The notes: generated by a model not told the origin, from the letters alone. A stretch of 64,000 bases of DNA from MGIIb-O1 sp002457595 (GCA_045568115.1 JBJLBO010000005.1:372001-436000), one strand, 5' to 3'. Numbered from the stretch's first letter, positions 17,183 to 27,486 are shown. Program-made: numbers and translations.

Positions 17183-18478
17183 ATGGGCGTAGCAGCGGGT
17201 GAGCGGATGAAGGAGAGCGAACTCATCTACGATTGGAATACCATTGATTATGAGATTGTGCGAGAGCCAACAAACCACCCTCATGAAGTATGGTTTGATG
17301 ATGAGACTCTACGCGATGGACTACAGAGTCCTAGTGCTCGTAATCCAACTATTGAGCAAAAAATAGAACTTATTGATTACATGGAAAAACTGGGTATTCA
17401 AAAAGTGGATTTAGGACTACCTGGCGCAGGACCATTTCACGTGTCTCATATTGATGACATGCTTACTCATATGGGGAAAAATGATTACGAATTACGGCCG
17501 GGGTGTGCAGTAAGAACGGTTGTTAGTGATATCGAACCACTTGTTGACCTTCAAGCTAAGCATGAGCGTCAAATCCAGGCTAGTGCTTTCCTTGGAACCA
17601 GTCCTATCAGACAATTTGCGGAGGACTGGAATATGGAAAGAATCCTCTCAACGGCAGAAAAGGCAGTTTCATTCGCAGTAGACAATGATATTCCAGTAAT
17701 GTTCGTTACAGAGGATACTACTAGAAGCAAACCAGAAGAAATCAAAGAAGTTTACACTAGAGCTATCGAATTAGGTGCTGACCGAATTTGTGTCTGTGAC
17801 ACTTGTGGCCATGTCACTCCAAATGGTGTAAAGAAACTTCTAGGGTTTATTCAAGACGAGGTTATTCCAGATGCAGGAGTCAAACGTCGTGATATCGAAG
17901 TTAACTGGCACGGACATCAGGACAGAGGCTTAGGGGTTGCGAATAATCTAGCTGCGGTTGAAGCAGGAGCGGATGTAATTCATGGAACTGCTTTAGGAGT
18001 TGGCGAAAGAGCAGGCAATGCTCCTCTTGATCAAACCCTAGTCAATCTATCACTGATGGGAGTCATAAAAAATGACCTGACTGCTTTGAACGACTATATG
18101 CGTAAGGCACACGAATACATCGAAGTGGCATTACCTCGCAATTATCCAGTATTTGGCAAAGATGCTTTTGAAACCGGAACAGGCGTACATGCAAGTGCCG
18201 TGGTAAAGGCAATGAAAAAGGGCGACCATTGGCTAGCAGACAGGGTATATTCAGGCGTTCCTGCACAAGATTATGGCCTTCAACAGGTCATTAGAATTGG
18301 CCATATGAGTGGGCGTTCAAACATCACATGGTGGCTTCAACAAAATGAATATGATGTTGAAGAGGACCTAGTAGCTCACTTGTTTGAAGTAGCAAAATCA
18401 CAGCGTCGGCTAATGAGTGATGAAGAGATTCATACAGCGATTAAAGACTTCAATAATGTTGATTCGCCCGATGCGTGA
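17183..18478 (+). CDS. HMGL-family carboligase/lyase (isopropylmalate or homocitrate synthase-like)
   Basis: The 431-residue protein has the HMGL TIM-barrel signatures: DDETLRDGLQSP at about 37-48, CDTCGHVTP at about 204, and WHGHQDRGLGVANNLAAVEAGAD at about 244-266 with metal-binding His residues, then GERAGNAPLDQ. Members condense acetyl-CoA with a 2-oxoacid or cleave 3-hydroxy-3-methylglutaryl-type substrates. The C-terminal LeuA allosteric domain is absent. Whether it makes isopropylmalate, citramalate, homocitrate or Re-citrate is open. The start may be ATG 17207. The stop overlaps the next gene's chosen start by eight bases. Confidence 0.85.
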   Translation: MGVAAGERMKESELIYDWNTIDYEIVREPTNHPHEVWFDDETLRDGLQSPSARNPTIEQKIELIDYMEKLGIQKVDLGLPGAGPFHVSHIDDMLTHMGKNDYELRPGCAVRTVVSDIEPLVDLQAKHERQIQASAFLGTSPIRQFAEDWNMERILSTAEKAVSFAVDNDIPVMFVTEDTTRSKPEEIKEVYTRAIELGADRICVCDTCGHVTPNGVKKLLGFIQDEVIPDAGVKRRDIEVNWHGHQDRGLGVANNLAAVEAGADVIHGTALGVGERAGNAPLDQTLVNLSLMGVIKNDLTALNDYMRKAHEYIEVALPRNYPVFGKDAFETGTGVHASAVVKAMKKGDHWLADRVYSGVPAQDYGLQQVIRIGHMSGRSNITWWLQQNEYDVEEDLVAHLFEVAKSQRRLMSDEEIHTAIKDFNNVDSPDA

Positions 18479-21400
18479 TTCACTCACTCGTTGGGAACGG
18501 CTAAAACCCCAATATGTTCGACCCTTGTTTATGCGTGCACTTGCTGCGTTACTGATGCTAGTCATAATCAGTCCTACAGTCATCGCTATTTCAGATGGTC
18601 AGGATATTAAAATTGACCTCGAAATTTATGGCGAAGACATTCTCCCTACATACTCAGAATCAGTACAAGCAGCATTTGCAAGAGTAGAAAATCTCAATCA
18701 GTATTCTCAAGATGAACTAGAAATTACGAAAGAATGGCTAGTTGTTACTCAAGTACCTGAGAAAAAACAAGTTTGGACAATTCCAAGTCCTCAATTTATC
18801 GAAAAGGTTTCATTATTGCCTAATTCCTATATTTGGCATTTCAATAAACCTTTAGAGGCCATTCCTAAACTCCAAGAGGCACTCGAATTAGGACAAATTG
18901 AATCATTTTCTCCGTTAGTTGTTTCTCAAACACTTCAGACACGTGATAATCCAAATGACCCAGAGTTCGCTTCACAATGGCATTTGGAGAACACTGGGCA
19001 AACTGGAGGATTATCAGGTGAAGATATCAATGCAACCGATATTTGGGATAATTATCGTGGTCAAGAAGTAGTAATCAGTGTAGTTGATGATGGCCTGGAC
19101 CATTCACATGTTGACATTTCTCCTCATTACAATAGCACATTTTCATACGATTGGTGCAATGATGATCCAGACCCAACTCCAAACAGTTGGGATGAGCATG
19201 GAACTGCTGTTGCTGGTGTTGCTGCTGCAGTTGGAAACAATTCTCTCTACGTCTCTGGAGCAGCTTGGGAAGCAACAATCGCTGGCTCGACTTTGATTGC
19301 ATGTGGCACCAGTGATAGTGTTGAGGCTGATGCCTTGAGTTTTTATCAAAATGATATTGACATCTACACAAATTCATGGGGCCCTTCAGATAATGGTCAG
19401 GTACTAGAAGCACCAGGACCGCTGACTCTTGCTGCTTTCGAGTCAGATGCCTACTTCGGCAGACAAGGATTGGGGAATACCATTACTTGGGCTGCAGGAA
19501 ACGGACTTACTGGAAATGACAATGCAAACTATGATGGATACGCCAACAGTAGATTCACTATTGCAGTCACAGCCATAGACCACAATGGAGAGCAATCATG
19601 GTATGCAGAGCCGGGAGCAAATATCTTGGTCGCCGCACATTCTGAAGGAGATGGCGAAGGAATCACCACTACCGATATCACAGGTAGTGGAGGATATAAT
19701 GGAAGCGGAAATGTCACCCATAACTTTGGAGGAACGTCTAGTGCAACCCCATTAGCTGCAGGAGTAATTGCTCTAATGTATGATGCAAACGAAAATCTAA
19801 GTTGGCGTGATGTGCAAGAAATATTAGTTCAATCATCTCGAAAGAACAATCCCTCTGATAGTTCATGGGAGACAAATGGAGCAGGATATGAGGTGTCACA
19901 TAAGTATGGATTTGGAGCCGTAGATGCAGGAGCAGCAGTGACATTAGCAGAGAACTGGACAAATCTAGTAACTGAAGTAAATCAGACATATGGGCCATAT
20001 TCGGTGAACCTAGAAATTCCTGATTTGGGTTCTTCAAATTGGAGTGAATTCACTCTAAATATGACACAAACTTTGCAAATCGAAAGTGTTGATGTAATTG
20101 TAGACATTGACCATAGTTCTCGCGGTGATCTTGAAATCATATTAGAATCACCTGATGGAACAGTATCTTGGTTGGCTGAACAACATTCCGATAATGGCAA
20201 TAATTACAATGATTGGTTATTCAATACAGTACATCACTGGGGTGAAGCCAGTCTTGGTGAATGGGTTCTGAAGATTCGTGATGCTAGTTCTGGAGACAAT
20301 GGAACATTGAATTATTGGCAAATAATATTCCATGGGGTTGATGAGGACTTCGATCATGATGATGATGGACTAAGTGACTATAATGAGTCAAAGGTATGGG
20401 GGACTAACCCCTTCCTTGCGGATACTGATGGTGATGGACTAGACGATTATGAAGAAATAATGATTTACTTTACAGATCCACTAATTTCAGATTCTGATTT
20501 TGATGGCCTGACGGATGGGATAGAAGTCAATGTTGTTGGATCTGATCCTTGGAATGAAGACTCTGACTCTGATGGACTAACTGATGGGGGTGAAGTAAAT
20601 GTTTGGGGCAGTGATCCCTTGGTTTACGATCCAGACGCAGACAACGATTTGTTCTACCATTTCCAAGACTGTAACGACAATAATCCAATAGTCAATCCTG
20701 GTGCTTACGAAGCTCTTGATGGAATTGACAACAATTGTGATTTAATCATTGATGAAGGTTACAACTTTACTGATCGAGATAATGATGGACTGAAGGATTG
20801 GCCAGAATTTCATATTCACGGAACCGAATATTTGGATGATGATACCGATGATGATGGACTAACTGATGGAGATGAGGTTCTCGTACATGGATCGAATCCT
20901 CTAATTTACGATGTAGATGCTGATTTCGATGGATACCAATGGTTCCTAGATTGTGATGATAATGATGAATATAGAAATCCGAGCCTACCCGAATTGCTTG
21001 ATGGAATTGATAATGACTGCGACTTGATAATAGATCAGGATCTTTGGATTCTCGATACTGATTTTGATGGACTAGATGATTACAACGAATATCATAATAT
21101 CAGCACTAATCCATATGATGGCGACACAGATAATGATGGATTACCTGATGGTTATGAATTAGAGATATCATCAAATCCTCTTGTCTTCGATCCAGATAAT
21201 GACGGAGATGGAGTCTATTGGTTCAATGATTGTGACGACGATGATGAAGAGAAAAAACCATTTGGAACAGAAGAGCTAGATGGGAAGGACAATGATTGTG
21301 ATGAAATTATCGATGAGGATTTCTATGAGATTGACACTGATCAGGACGGACTATCTGATTATGAAGAATATCACAATTATTCAACTAATCCCTATAACAT

Positions 21401-22304
21401 CGACTCGGATGAAGATGGACTAGAAGATGGATTTGAGATTAAGACTTCAAAGTCAAATCCTTTAGTCTACGACTTCGATCGTGATGAGGATGGATTTTTT
21501 GCTTTTGAGGACTGTCAGGATTTGGATGCAACGATTAATCCTGATGTTCAAGAAATTTGGAATGGTTTAGATGATGACTGCAATAACATCGTTGATGATG
21601 AGGATAAATTGAATAGAAAATCTGCTATCAGTCAAATCATTTCATCCGGTGTTTGGGATTCTGTTAATCGCTCTTTTTCAATAAATTTAGATGGAATACC
21701 TAATGAGATTGATGAAGTAATAGTATGGGAAATGGAAGGGGTAAATCTTTCAGATAATGTAACTAATGACGGTATGCGCCTACATATTCAAATTATTGAT
21801 TGTGAAAACAGGAATTGGGAATTAGCTAAAATTCTTTGTCGAGAGGGCGATGGAAAACGACAAATAAATGCAACCATAATTGATTCAGGAATTGAAACTA
21901 AATTCCAATGGGAAATTGATGTTGAGGTTTATGTCGAACCACCAACCCTAATCGACTCATTACTGTCATTTTTTGGTTCAACAATAGGCATTATTTGCAT
22001 ACTAATTCTGATTCTTACTATTGTTGGTGGTATTGCATATGGGGCGCATAGAATAAACCTAAATCAGAGAGTCACCGATGCATATAGCGAATTCCAAATC
22101 GACCATAGACCTAGAGGGGAATCACCTGAACATCGTTCTGTAGAATTACCTTCAGCACCAGACTTGAGTTATCTATCACAATATCAGAATGAAAAGGAGG
22201 AACCTCTCTTGGTTAATGCTACGGTTGTAACTGAATCCATTGAGAGTGAAGTACCACTTCTAGTCACAGCAACTGTAGTATCTAAATCACTAGAAGAAGA
22301 ATAA
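18471..22304 (+). CDS. Secreted, membrane-anchored subtilisin-like protease with P domain and calcium-binding repeats
   Basis: The 1277-residue protein begins with a signal segment (LAALLMLVIISPTVIA, about 24-39). A propeptide follows, then an S8 domain with catalytic Asp in VVDDGLD (about 205), His in WDEHGTAVAG (about 243), oxyanion Asn in TNSWGP and Ser in GGTSSATP (about 423). A P/homoB domain of the kexin-furin kind spans about 490-610. Residues about 620-1045 alternate TSP3-like Asp loops and four MopE-like units ending in DGIDNDCD-type motifs. One membrane helix lies at about 1165-1190 and a cytoplasmic tail repeats PLLV(N/T)ATVV. It probably digests marine protein at the cell surface. 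ATG 18471 was chosen for the signal peptide; the frame opens at 18417. Confidence 0.92.
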   Translation: MRDSLTRWERLKPQYVRPLFMRALAALLMLVIISPTVIAISDGQDIKIDLEIYGEDILPTYSESVQAAFARVENLNQYSQDELEITKEWLVVTQVPEKKQVWTIPSPQFIEKVSLLPNSYIWHFNKPLEAIPKLQEALELGQIESFSPLVVSQTLQTRDNPNDPEFASQWHLENTGQTGGLSGEDINATDIWDNYRGQEVVISVVDDGLDHSHVDISPHYNSTFSYDWCNDDPDPTPNSWDEHGTAVAGVAAAVGNNSLYVSGAAWEATIAGSTLIACGTSDSVEADALSFYQNDIDIYTNSWGPSDNGQVLEAPGPLTLAAFESDAYFGRQGLGNTITWAAGNGLTGNDNANYDGYANSRFTIAVTAIDHNGEQSWYAEPGANILVAAHSEGDGEGITTTDITGSGGYNGSGNVTHNFGGTSSATPLAAGVIALMYDANENLSWRDVQEILVQSSRKNNPSDSSWETNGAGYEVSHKYGFGAVDAGAAVTLAENWTNLVTEVNQTYGPYSVNLEIPDLGSSNWSEFTLNMTQTLQIESVDVIVDIDHSSRGDLEIILESPDGTVSWLAEQHSDNGNNYNDWLFNTVHHWGEASLGEWVLKIRDASSGDNGTLNYWQIIFHGVDEDFDHDDDGLSDYNESKVWGTNPFLADTDGDGLDDYEEIMIYFTDPLISDSDFDGLTDGIEVNVVGSDPWNEDSDSDGLTDGGEVNVWGSDPLVYDPDADNDLFYHFQDCNDNNPIVNPGAYEALDGIDNNCDLIIDEGYNFTDRDNDGLKDWPEFHIHGTEYLDDDTDDDGLTDGDEVLVHGSNPLIYDVDADFDGYQWFLDCDDNDEYRNPSLPELLDGIDNDCDLIIDQDLWILDTDFDGLDDYNEYHNISTNPYDGDTDNDGLPDGYELEISSNPLVFDPDNDGDGVYWFNDCDDDDEEKKPFGTEELDGKDNDCDEIIDEDFYEIDTDQDGLSDYEEYHNYSTNPYNIDSDEDGLEDGFEIKTSKSNPLVYDFDRDEDGFFAFEDCQDLDATINPDVQEIWNGLDDDCNNIVDDEDKLNRKSAISQIISSGVWDSVNRSFSINLDGIPNEIDEVIVWEMEGVNLSDNVTNDGMRLHIQIIDCENRNWELAKILCREGDGKRQINATIIDSGIETKFQWEIDVEVYVEPPTLIDSLLSFFGSTIGIICILILILTIVGGIAYGAHRINLNQRVTDAYSEFQIDHRPRGESPEHRSVELPSAPDLSYLSQYQNEKEEPLLVNATVVTESIESEVPLLVTATVVSKSLEEE

Positions 22305-23666
22305 TCACGCTTCATCTGCTTCTTCTTCAGCTGCTGCTCGCAAGTTATCTCCCCATTCTGCATCGGGAGATCCACCTTCCCATACCCCTTCAACGGAGAT
22401 GTCTTCAATCTCTTCATCTTCTCTCCACGGTGGTTCGCCATCTGTTCCTGAAAGAACTAGAAGACCTTCCTCATCAAGCCGACGTTGGACGGTTTTCACT
22501 GCCTTAGTGATTGGAATCAAATGTCCAATCGGAGTGCCGGTGGTGACGAATGGGTGAGTTGCAGAACAAATCATTAGACCTTGAGTTGGTGACTTAACTT
22601 CCATCATCTGACCTGGATTTTCGGGATCTGAAACAGTAGCTACAACCTCTCCTTCCTCAACAAAAGATCCGGCTGGAGCTAACACATCAAGTAATCCTCC
22701 GTAATCGGAACGTATCCATACGGAACCTGAAGCAAGAAGACGGAATCGAGGTCTGCTTGGATATCCGGGAATCATCTTGAGACCCCTTAAAACATTGAGA
22801 ATCCCATATAATGCAACTTGAATTGATTCAGGATCTGATTCGTCTGAACCACCTCCCTCATAAGTTATGCAACTTATTCCAGATTCATCAGAAATACGAC
22901 GTAAAGAGCCCTTCGGACCTTCGCTGTCTAGAATCAATTCGATACCAAAAGCACGTGCAGAACGATTACTTAGTCGATTTGCAAGGTTGGCTCTTATTTG
23001 GGGCATATTTGTTCGGCCAAGTGCTGCGGTATGCAAATCTATGATATGATCACTTGTAGAAAATAATTCACTCCATAATCTGTGAGCCACTCTCGAAGTA
23101 GTGTTACTATTTTCTTTCCCAGGGAAAAAGCGATTCAAATCTCTTCCATCACTCATATATCGGGTAGATCGGCGGTATCCAGGCATGTTGACAATAGGGA
23201 TTATGCGGATTGTTCCGGCTACTGATGACGGATCTATTGCCATACCCTCTCCCATGATATTTGCTGATTGTAAATATGTAAGAGCGAGAGGGCCAATAAG
23301 CTCATTTCCATGAATTGCACCTATGATTGTAACTACCGGCCCAGGACGAGTTCCATGAACCACAGTAATTGGAATGGGCCACGATTCACCAATTTCAATA
23401 TCCATTAAATCAAATTCAACTTGGCGAATTGTCCCTGGTTTCACAAGTTTACGACCAATTCGATGAGATTTCCAATTACTCGACCTAGACCATTTCTTTG
23501 GAGTTGAACCAGGTTCCTCTAGAGCCTTTTCAATCTCCTTACGGCGGCGTTGAGGGATTTGATTAGCTACCTTAAGAGGGCGATGCCTACGCCTTTTCAC
23601 CCTAGGTACAGGAATATTATCACCCTCTCCATCAGTAGGGCTAGGGTCGTCAGAAGATGCCGCCAA
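22305..23666 (-). CDS. Succinylglutamate desuccinylase/aspartoacylase family zinc hydrolase
   Basis: The core has the M14-related AstE/ASPA zinc site: GAIHGNELIG (His, Glu) at about 113-122 and DLHTA (His) at about 206. After the catalytic fold a lipoyl-like beta domain is visible (GGLLDVLAPAGSFVEEGEVVATVSDPENPG), and an acidic tail ends the protein. This plan fits the large group that deacylates N-acyl amino acids or other amides. The N-terminal 80 residues are basic and probably disordered. The frame is open to ATG 23801, but that overlaps the divergent thioesterase gene, so TTG 23666 was taken; the exact start is uncertain. It is convergent with the protease, abutting at 22304/22305. Confidence 0.82.
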   Translation of the reverse strand: MAASSDDPSPTDGEGDNIPVPRVKRRRHRPLKVANQIPQRRRKEIEKALEEPGSTPKKWSRSSNWKSHRIGRKLVKPGTIRQVEFDLMDIEIGESWPIPITVVHGTRPGPVVTIIGAIHGNELIGPLALTYLQSANIMGEGMAIDPSSVAGTIRIIPIVNMPGYRRSTRYMSDGRDLNRFFPGKENSNTTSRVAHRLWSELFSTSDHIIDLHTAALGRTNMPQIRANLANRLSNRSARAFGIELILDSEGPKGSLRRISDESGISCITYEGGGSDESDPESIQVALYGILNVLRGLKMIPGYPSRPRFRLLASGSVWIRSDYGGLLDVLAPAGSFVEEGEVVATVSDPENPGQMMEVKSPTQGLMICSATHPFVTTGTPIGHLIPITKAVKTVQRRLDEEGLLVLSGTDGEPPWREDEEIEDISVEGVWEGGSPDAEWGDNLRAAAEEEADEA

Positions 23667-23752
23667 TGACCTTGTGGAGAGTGGGCGAAATATGATTGTT
23701 AGGCAAAGAATGCCTGTCGAAATTGTTGAATGGGGATACTCATGGGGAGTCA

Positions 23753-24232
23753 ATGATGTGTACTGATGAGACACCTTCTGTGCAAGAGACATATGCACCA
23801 AACAGTATCTGCTTCGGTTGTGGACCTGCTAATAAGAATGGATTGAGAATTCGTTCACTAAGGTCTGAAAGTGGATTAAAAATGCGATTTACACCCACCT
23901 TAGAACATCAAGCATTTCCTGGAATGATCAATGGTGGAATAATTGGTGCACTTATGGATTGTCACGGAAATTGGACAGCGGCAATTGCTCTCATGGATGC
24001 TGCTGAAGATTCGCAGCCACCCTGTACCGTAACCGCCAACTACAACATCAAACTCCGTCGACCTACCCCCTTAGGTCAGGAACTAATTGTTACTGGAGAA
24101 GTAACAGAACTCAAAGAAGATAGAGCCACTGTCAAGATGACATTGATGGCCGAAGACAAGATTTGTGCCACTGGTGAAGGACTTTTCGTAGCAGTTACAG
24201 AAGGTCATCCCGCATTTCATCGCTGGAATTGA
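23753..24232 (+). CDS. PaaI-type hotdog-fold thioesterase
   Basis: The 159-residue protein has a hotdog fold: CFGCGPANKNGLRI at about 18-31, then HQAFPGMINGGIIGALMDCHGNW at about 51-73 with the long central helix, and TANYNIKLRRPTPLGQELIVTGEV. The PaaI/YbgC-like layout indicates acyl-CoA thioesterase activity. A GGGGAG at 23744-23749 precedes ATG 23753. The stop overlaps the Hel308 TTG start by four bases, so a metabolic thioesterase and a DNA helicase share a transcript. Confidence 0.85.
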   Translation: MMCTDETPSVQETYAPNSICFGCGPANKNGLRIRSLRSESGLKMRFTPTLEHQAFPGMINGGIIGALMDCHGNWTAAIALMDAAEDSQPPCTVTANYNIKLRRPTPLGQELIVTGEVTELKEDRATVKMTLMAEDKICATGEGLFVAVTEGHPAFHRWN

Positions 24233-26871
24233 ATTCAAAATTCAAACCCCATCAATCAGTTTTAGTTTTCTCATTAAGCCCTAGACATCCTTTAGAACGG
24301 CGGATTCTGAGTTTATTCGTGGCCGCTGGTGAAGACCTTGCTCCGGTGTCTCTCGCAGACATCGAATTAGATTCGCGGTTGATTCAATTTTTGAAATCGG
24401 AATGGGGCATAGAAGAGTTGTTTCCGCCTCAGCAAGAGGCTCTTCCCTATTCTCTATCTGGAAGAAATTTGATGCTAACAATTCCTACTGCTAGCGGTAA
24501 ATCACTGGTAGCTCATTTGACTATGATTCAGAGACTACTTACTGATCTTGAAGGATGTAGAGGTTTGTACATTGTACCACTCAAGGCTCTAGCATCAGAA
24601 AAAGTCGAGGAGTTACGCGAATTAGCCGGATTGGTGGGGCTAACTGTTGGAATCGCAATAGGCGATAGAGGAGGCGAGGCTGATAAAATTGAAGAGGCTG
24701 ATATTTTAGTCTGTACGAGTGAAAAATTAGATTCTTTATTGAGAACAAGAGAGCATTTAATAGAAAAAATTGGTATCGTTGTTTCGGATGAATTCCACCT
24801 TTTACATGACATTGGCAGAGGTCCAACTCTTGAGGTTCTACTATCAAGAATCAGACATTCAAAACCTGAAGCACAGATTATTGCACTATCCGCGACTGTT
24901 GGCAATGGTGCTCAAATAGCAGAATGGTTAGATGCTAAACTAATTGAATCCGAATGGCGACCAATTCAACTTCATTCAGGTACACTAACTGGTTTAGATG
25001 TCAAAGTTCATCGTATTGACGGACCTGAAGATAGTGAGTGGCCAGAACCTAGAACCATAGAAGGAAAGAAAACTCGTAAACTTCAGGCCGTTCTTGACGA
25101 TACTGTAGATGCCGGAGGGCAAATTCTAATCTTCGTTAACTCCCGTGCATCGGCTCAAAAAGAAGCCCGAGAATTGGCTAAACATGTTGACAAAGGAGTC
25201 AAGCAAAACTCTTCTAGATACAGCAATAGTATGGCAGAAGAATGGGATTCTATAGCCCAAAACTTGACTCAAAGAGAAAACATGTCGGCTATGGGAAGAG
25301 CATTGGCTAATTCGGTAAAAGGAGGTGTTGCCTTTCATCACGCGGGATTGACTTCTGCACAGCGGAAAACCATAGAAGATTCATTCAGAAACGGCACACT
25401 TCTAGCTATTGTTGCTACACCGACTCTTGCACAAGGTGTCAACTTGCCCGCACGAAGAGTGATTGTCAGAGATTATCGAAGATGGAGCAGTGTGGCAGGA
25501 GGATCAATGCCCGTTCCAGTGATGGAAATAAGGCAAATGTTGGGAAGAGCAGGACGGCCAAAGTACGACAATGCTGGGGATGCTTGGATTATTGCGAAGG
25601 ATAACGATGAGGAACTGAATCTCGTAGATAGATATCTTTTGAGTGATGCCGAGGTTGTCACATCTAAACTTGCTAATCCTTCTGCTTTGAGGCCCGAAGA
25701 GGATCCTGCTCTTCTGACTCATATATTGTCAATTATTGCTACGAGTGGAATTAGAGATAGAGACGCACTGAGTGGGTTCTTTGGAGAAACATTTCTCGCT
25801 ACTCAAATTGAAAGTGATACGCTAGAATCGAGAATAGATGACGTAGTCAGTTGGTTAACAATAAATGAAATGATAACTAGAATGGGGGAATCTAAAGAGG
25901 TTCTAGACCGAATAAAAAATCGGCAAAATAAATCACCGAGAGAGGAGGAGAATTGGCAAGATGAAATGCCTACTTGGGCAAAAACTAGTAGTTCAATACC
26001 TGGACTTGAGATTACTGAGAAAAAAGAAATCTCCTCAACATCACTCGCCCCTCGTAAAGGGCCAGCTATCTTCGGATTTAGAAAGGCAAGTCTGCAAACT
26101 GAACGTGAGGAATCTTTACCAGATTCAGCAGCGATGACCTATGAGGCTACTGCGCTTGGACAGCGAGTTGCAAGATTGTACCTCAATCCAATCTCAGGAA
26201 GAATAATCCAAGATGGATTGAAAGTAGCTATGAATGTAATGAGAGGCGTTGACGACATTCATCAGATATCTCCTCTAGGTCTTCTTCACCTAGCGGCCTG
26301 TACACCTGATTTCATAGCATTGTGGCCTCGGAAAGAAGAATGGGACCAAATTAATTCTGCAATTCATAATCATGAAAGAGAATTCCTTGCTGAACCTGTT
26401 GATTCGGACCAGGAAAGAAGGATGAAGGGTGTACTAGTACTCCAAGAATGGATTGAAGAGACAAAGATGGATGACCTTGAGAATCGCTGGAATGTACAAC
26501 CCGGCGATTTGCGAAGTAGAGTTGATCTAGCAGAGTGGTTACTGTTCGCAATGCGTGAAATTCTCTCGGAAGATGAAGAACAGCGTTATCTTGATCCAGA
26601 AGGTCATCGAAATTTGGTTGATGCGATTAGTGAACTACATCGCCGCGTAAGATATGGATGTAGATCAGAACTACTAGGATTAGTGACAATTAGAGGTGTG
26701 GGCAGAACTAGAGCAAGAGAAATGGTGAATCTACTAGGTGTTGAAACGGCTCTAGATGTTGCTTCTCTAACTGAAAAAGATCGTTCTAAGTTAGCAGATA
26801 TTCGTGGCTGGAGTCCGAAACTTGTGAGCAATATTGTTACTGAAGCTACTAGAATTTCTCGAAGAAGGTAA
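24229..26871 (+). CDS. hel308: Hel308-family DNA helicase
   Basis: The 880-residue superfamily 2 helicase unwinds lagging strands at stalled forks. Visible are the Q-motif region FPPQQEAL (about 64), Walker A TASGKS (about 86), motif II SDEFHLLHD (about 186), SATVGN (about 222), and in RecA2 ATPTLAQGVNLPARRVI and MLGRAGRPKYD. The C-terminus has a helix-hairpin-helix pair (LVTIRGVGRTRAREM, LADIRGWSPKLV). It is longer than the usual roughly 700-720 residues because of charged inserts, notably near 565-635 between the winged-helix and ratchet parts. The start is a TTG overlapping the thioesterase stop. Confidence 0.93.
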   Translation: MNSKFKPHQSVLVFSLSPRHPLERRILSLFVAAGEDLAPVSLADIELDSRLIQFLKSEWGIEELFPPQQEALPYSLSGRNLMLTIPTASGKSLVAHLTMIQRLLTDLEGCRGLYIVPLKALASEKVEELRELAGLVGLTVGIAIGDRGGEADKIEEADILVCTSEKLDSLLRTREHLIEKIGIVVSDEFHLLHDIGRGPTLEVLLSRIRHSKPEAQIIALSATVGNGAQIAEWLDAKLIESEWRPIQLHSGTLTGLDVKVHRIDGPEDSEWPEPRTIEGKKTRKLQAVLDDTVDAGGQILIFVNSRASAQKEARELAKHVDKGVKQNSSRYSNSMAEEWDSIAQNLTQRENMSAMGRALANSVKGGVAFHHAGLTSAQRKTIEDSFRNGTLLAIVATPTLAQGVNLPARRVIVRDYRRWSSVAGGSMPVPVMEIRQMLGRAGRPKYDNAGDAWIIAKDNDEELNLVDRYLLSDAEVVTSKLANPSALRPEEDPALLTHILSIIATSGIRDRDALSGFFGETFLATQIESDTLESRIDDVVSWLTINEMITRMGESKEVLDRIKNRQNKSPREEENWQDEMPTWAKTSSSIPGLEITEKKEISSTSLAPRKGPAIFGFRKASLQTEREESLPDSAAMTYEATALGQRVARLYLNPISGRIIQDGLKVAMNVMRGVDDIHQISPLGLLHLAACTPDFIALWPRKEEWDQINSAIHNHEREFLAEPVDSDQERRMKGVLVLQEWIEETKMDDLENRWNVQPGDLRSRVDLAEWLLFAMREILSEDEEQRYLDPEGHRNLVDAISELHRRVRYGCRSELLGLVTIRGVGRTRAREMVNLLGVETALDVASLTEKDRSKLADIRGWSPKLVSNIVTEATRISRRR

Positions 26872-26910
26872 TGAGCGGCATAATTCATCAGTCAGAAGCC
26901 TTCGCCGGAC

Positions 26911-27486
26911 GTGGAGAAATCACATCGGGTACCGTGGTTCCCCGCCTGGGGTGTCAGGTTTCGAGAGCCAATAGATGACCCAATGGAGGTAGTTACTCTA
27001 TTCAATGAATGGAGACCGAATGAACGCTGGCTTCTGATGGCTTTTGATGTCGCTGCGAGCGAAGTTCACTTGTGGACTGTCTGGCATGCACTAAGACGTA
27101 GGGAAATTTCAGAGAGTATGACTTCTAGAGCACCAGATACTGAATTCTTGCGTATTTTATCGGGCACTCATCAAATTAGAACGGCATTTGAACGAGCGGG
27201 ATTGACTAGTGGGGATGAAAAGGCTTGGATTGTCCATATTCCGGAATTGGAAATAGGGGATGGTTTTGCTAATATTGAAATTCCGAGAGACATTTACAAT
27301 GATAATACCAAAGAATTCGAAAGATTACAACTACATCTGAAGGCTTCATTGGTTGTACAAAGACCAAGACCGAGTAATGAGGGATTAGTTAGAATTGGTG
27401 TAAGGAATAATGGAGATGAAATTTCATTTGAGCACATAGAGAATGCCTTCCTTAATCATGCTGCTATGGCTGATATGCATGGTTGA
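26911..27486 (+). CDS. Cgi121-like subunit of the KEOPS tRNA t6A complex
   Basis: The 191-residue protein from GTG 26911 resembles Cgi121/TPRKB: DVAASEVHLWTVWHALRRRE at about 46-65 and the diagnostic LRILSGTHQIRTAFERAGL at about 83-101. Cgi121 binds Bud32 and recruits tRNA to KEOPS for N6-threonylcarbamoyladenosine formation at A37. The C-terminal third (GFANIEIPRDIYND onward) is not typical and may be a lineage addition. It lies 39 bases after hel308, a pairing I recall in other Euryarchaeota. The call rests on motif memory. Confidence 0.68.
   Translation: MEKSHRVPWFPAWGVRFREPIDDPMEVVTLFNEWRPNERWLLMAFDVAASEVHLWTVWHALRRREISESMTSRAPDTEFLRILSGTHQIRTAFERAGLTSGDEKAWIVHIPELEIGDGFANIEIPRDIYNDNTKEFERLQLHLKASLVVQRPRPSNEGLVRIGVRNNGDEISFEHIENAFLNHAAMADMHG

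Noticed and set aside
20340..21610. Repeated DNA that could look like a tandem or CRISPR-like array
   Set aside because: The repeats are in frame and encode Asp-loop/MopE units of the protease; there are no constant repeats with unique spacers.
22285..22340. GAAGAAG / CTTCTTC inverted repeat between convergent genes
   Set aside because: It follows from Glu-rich C-termini encoded on both strands, so it needs no separate function.
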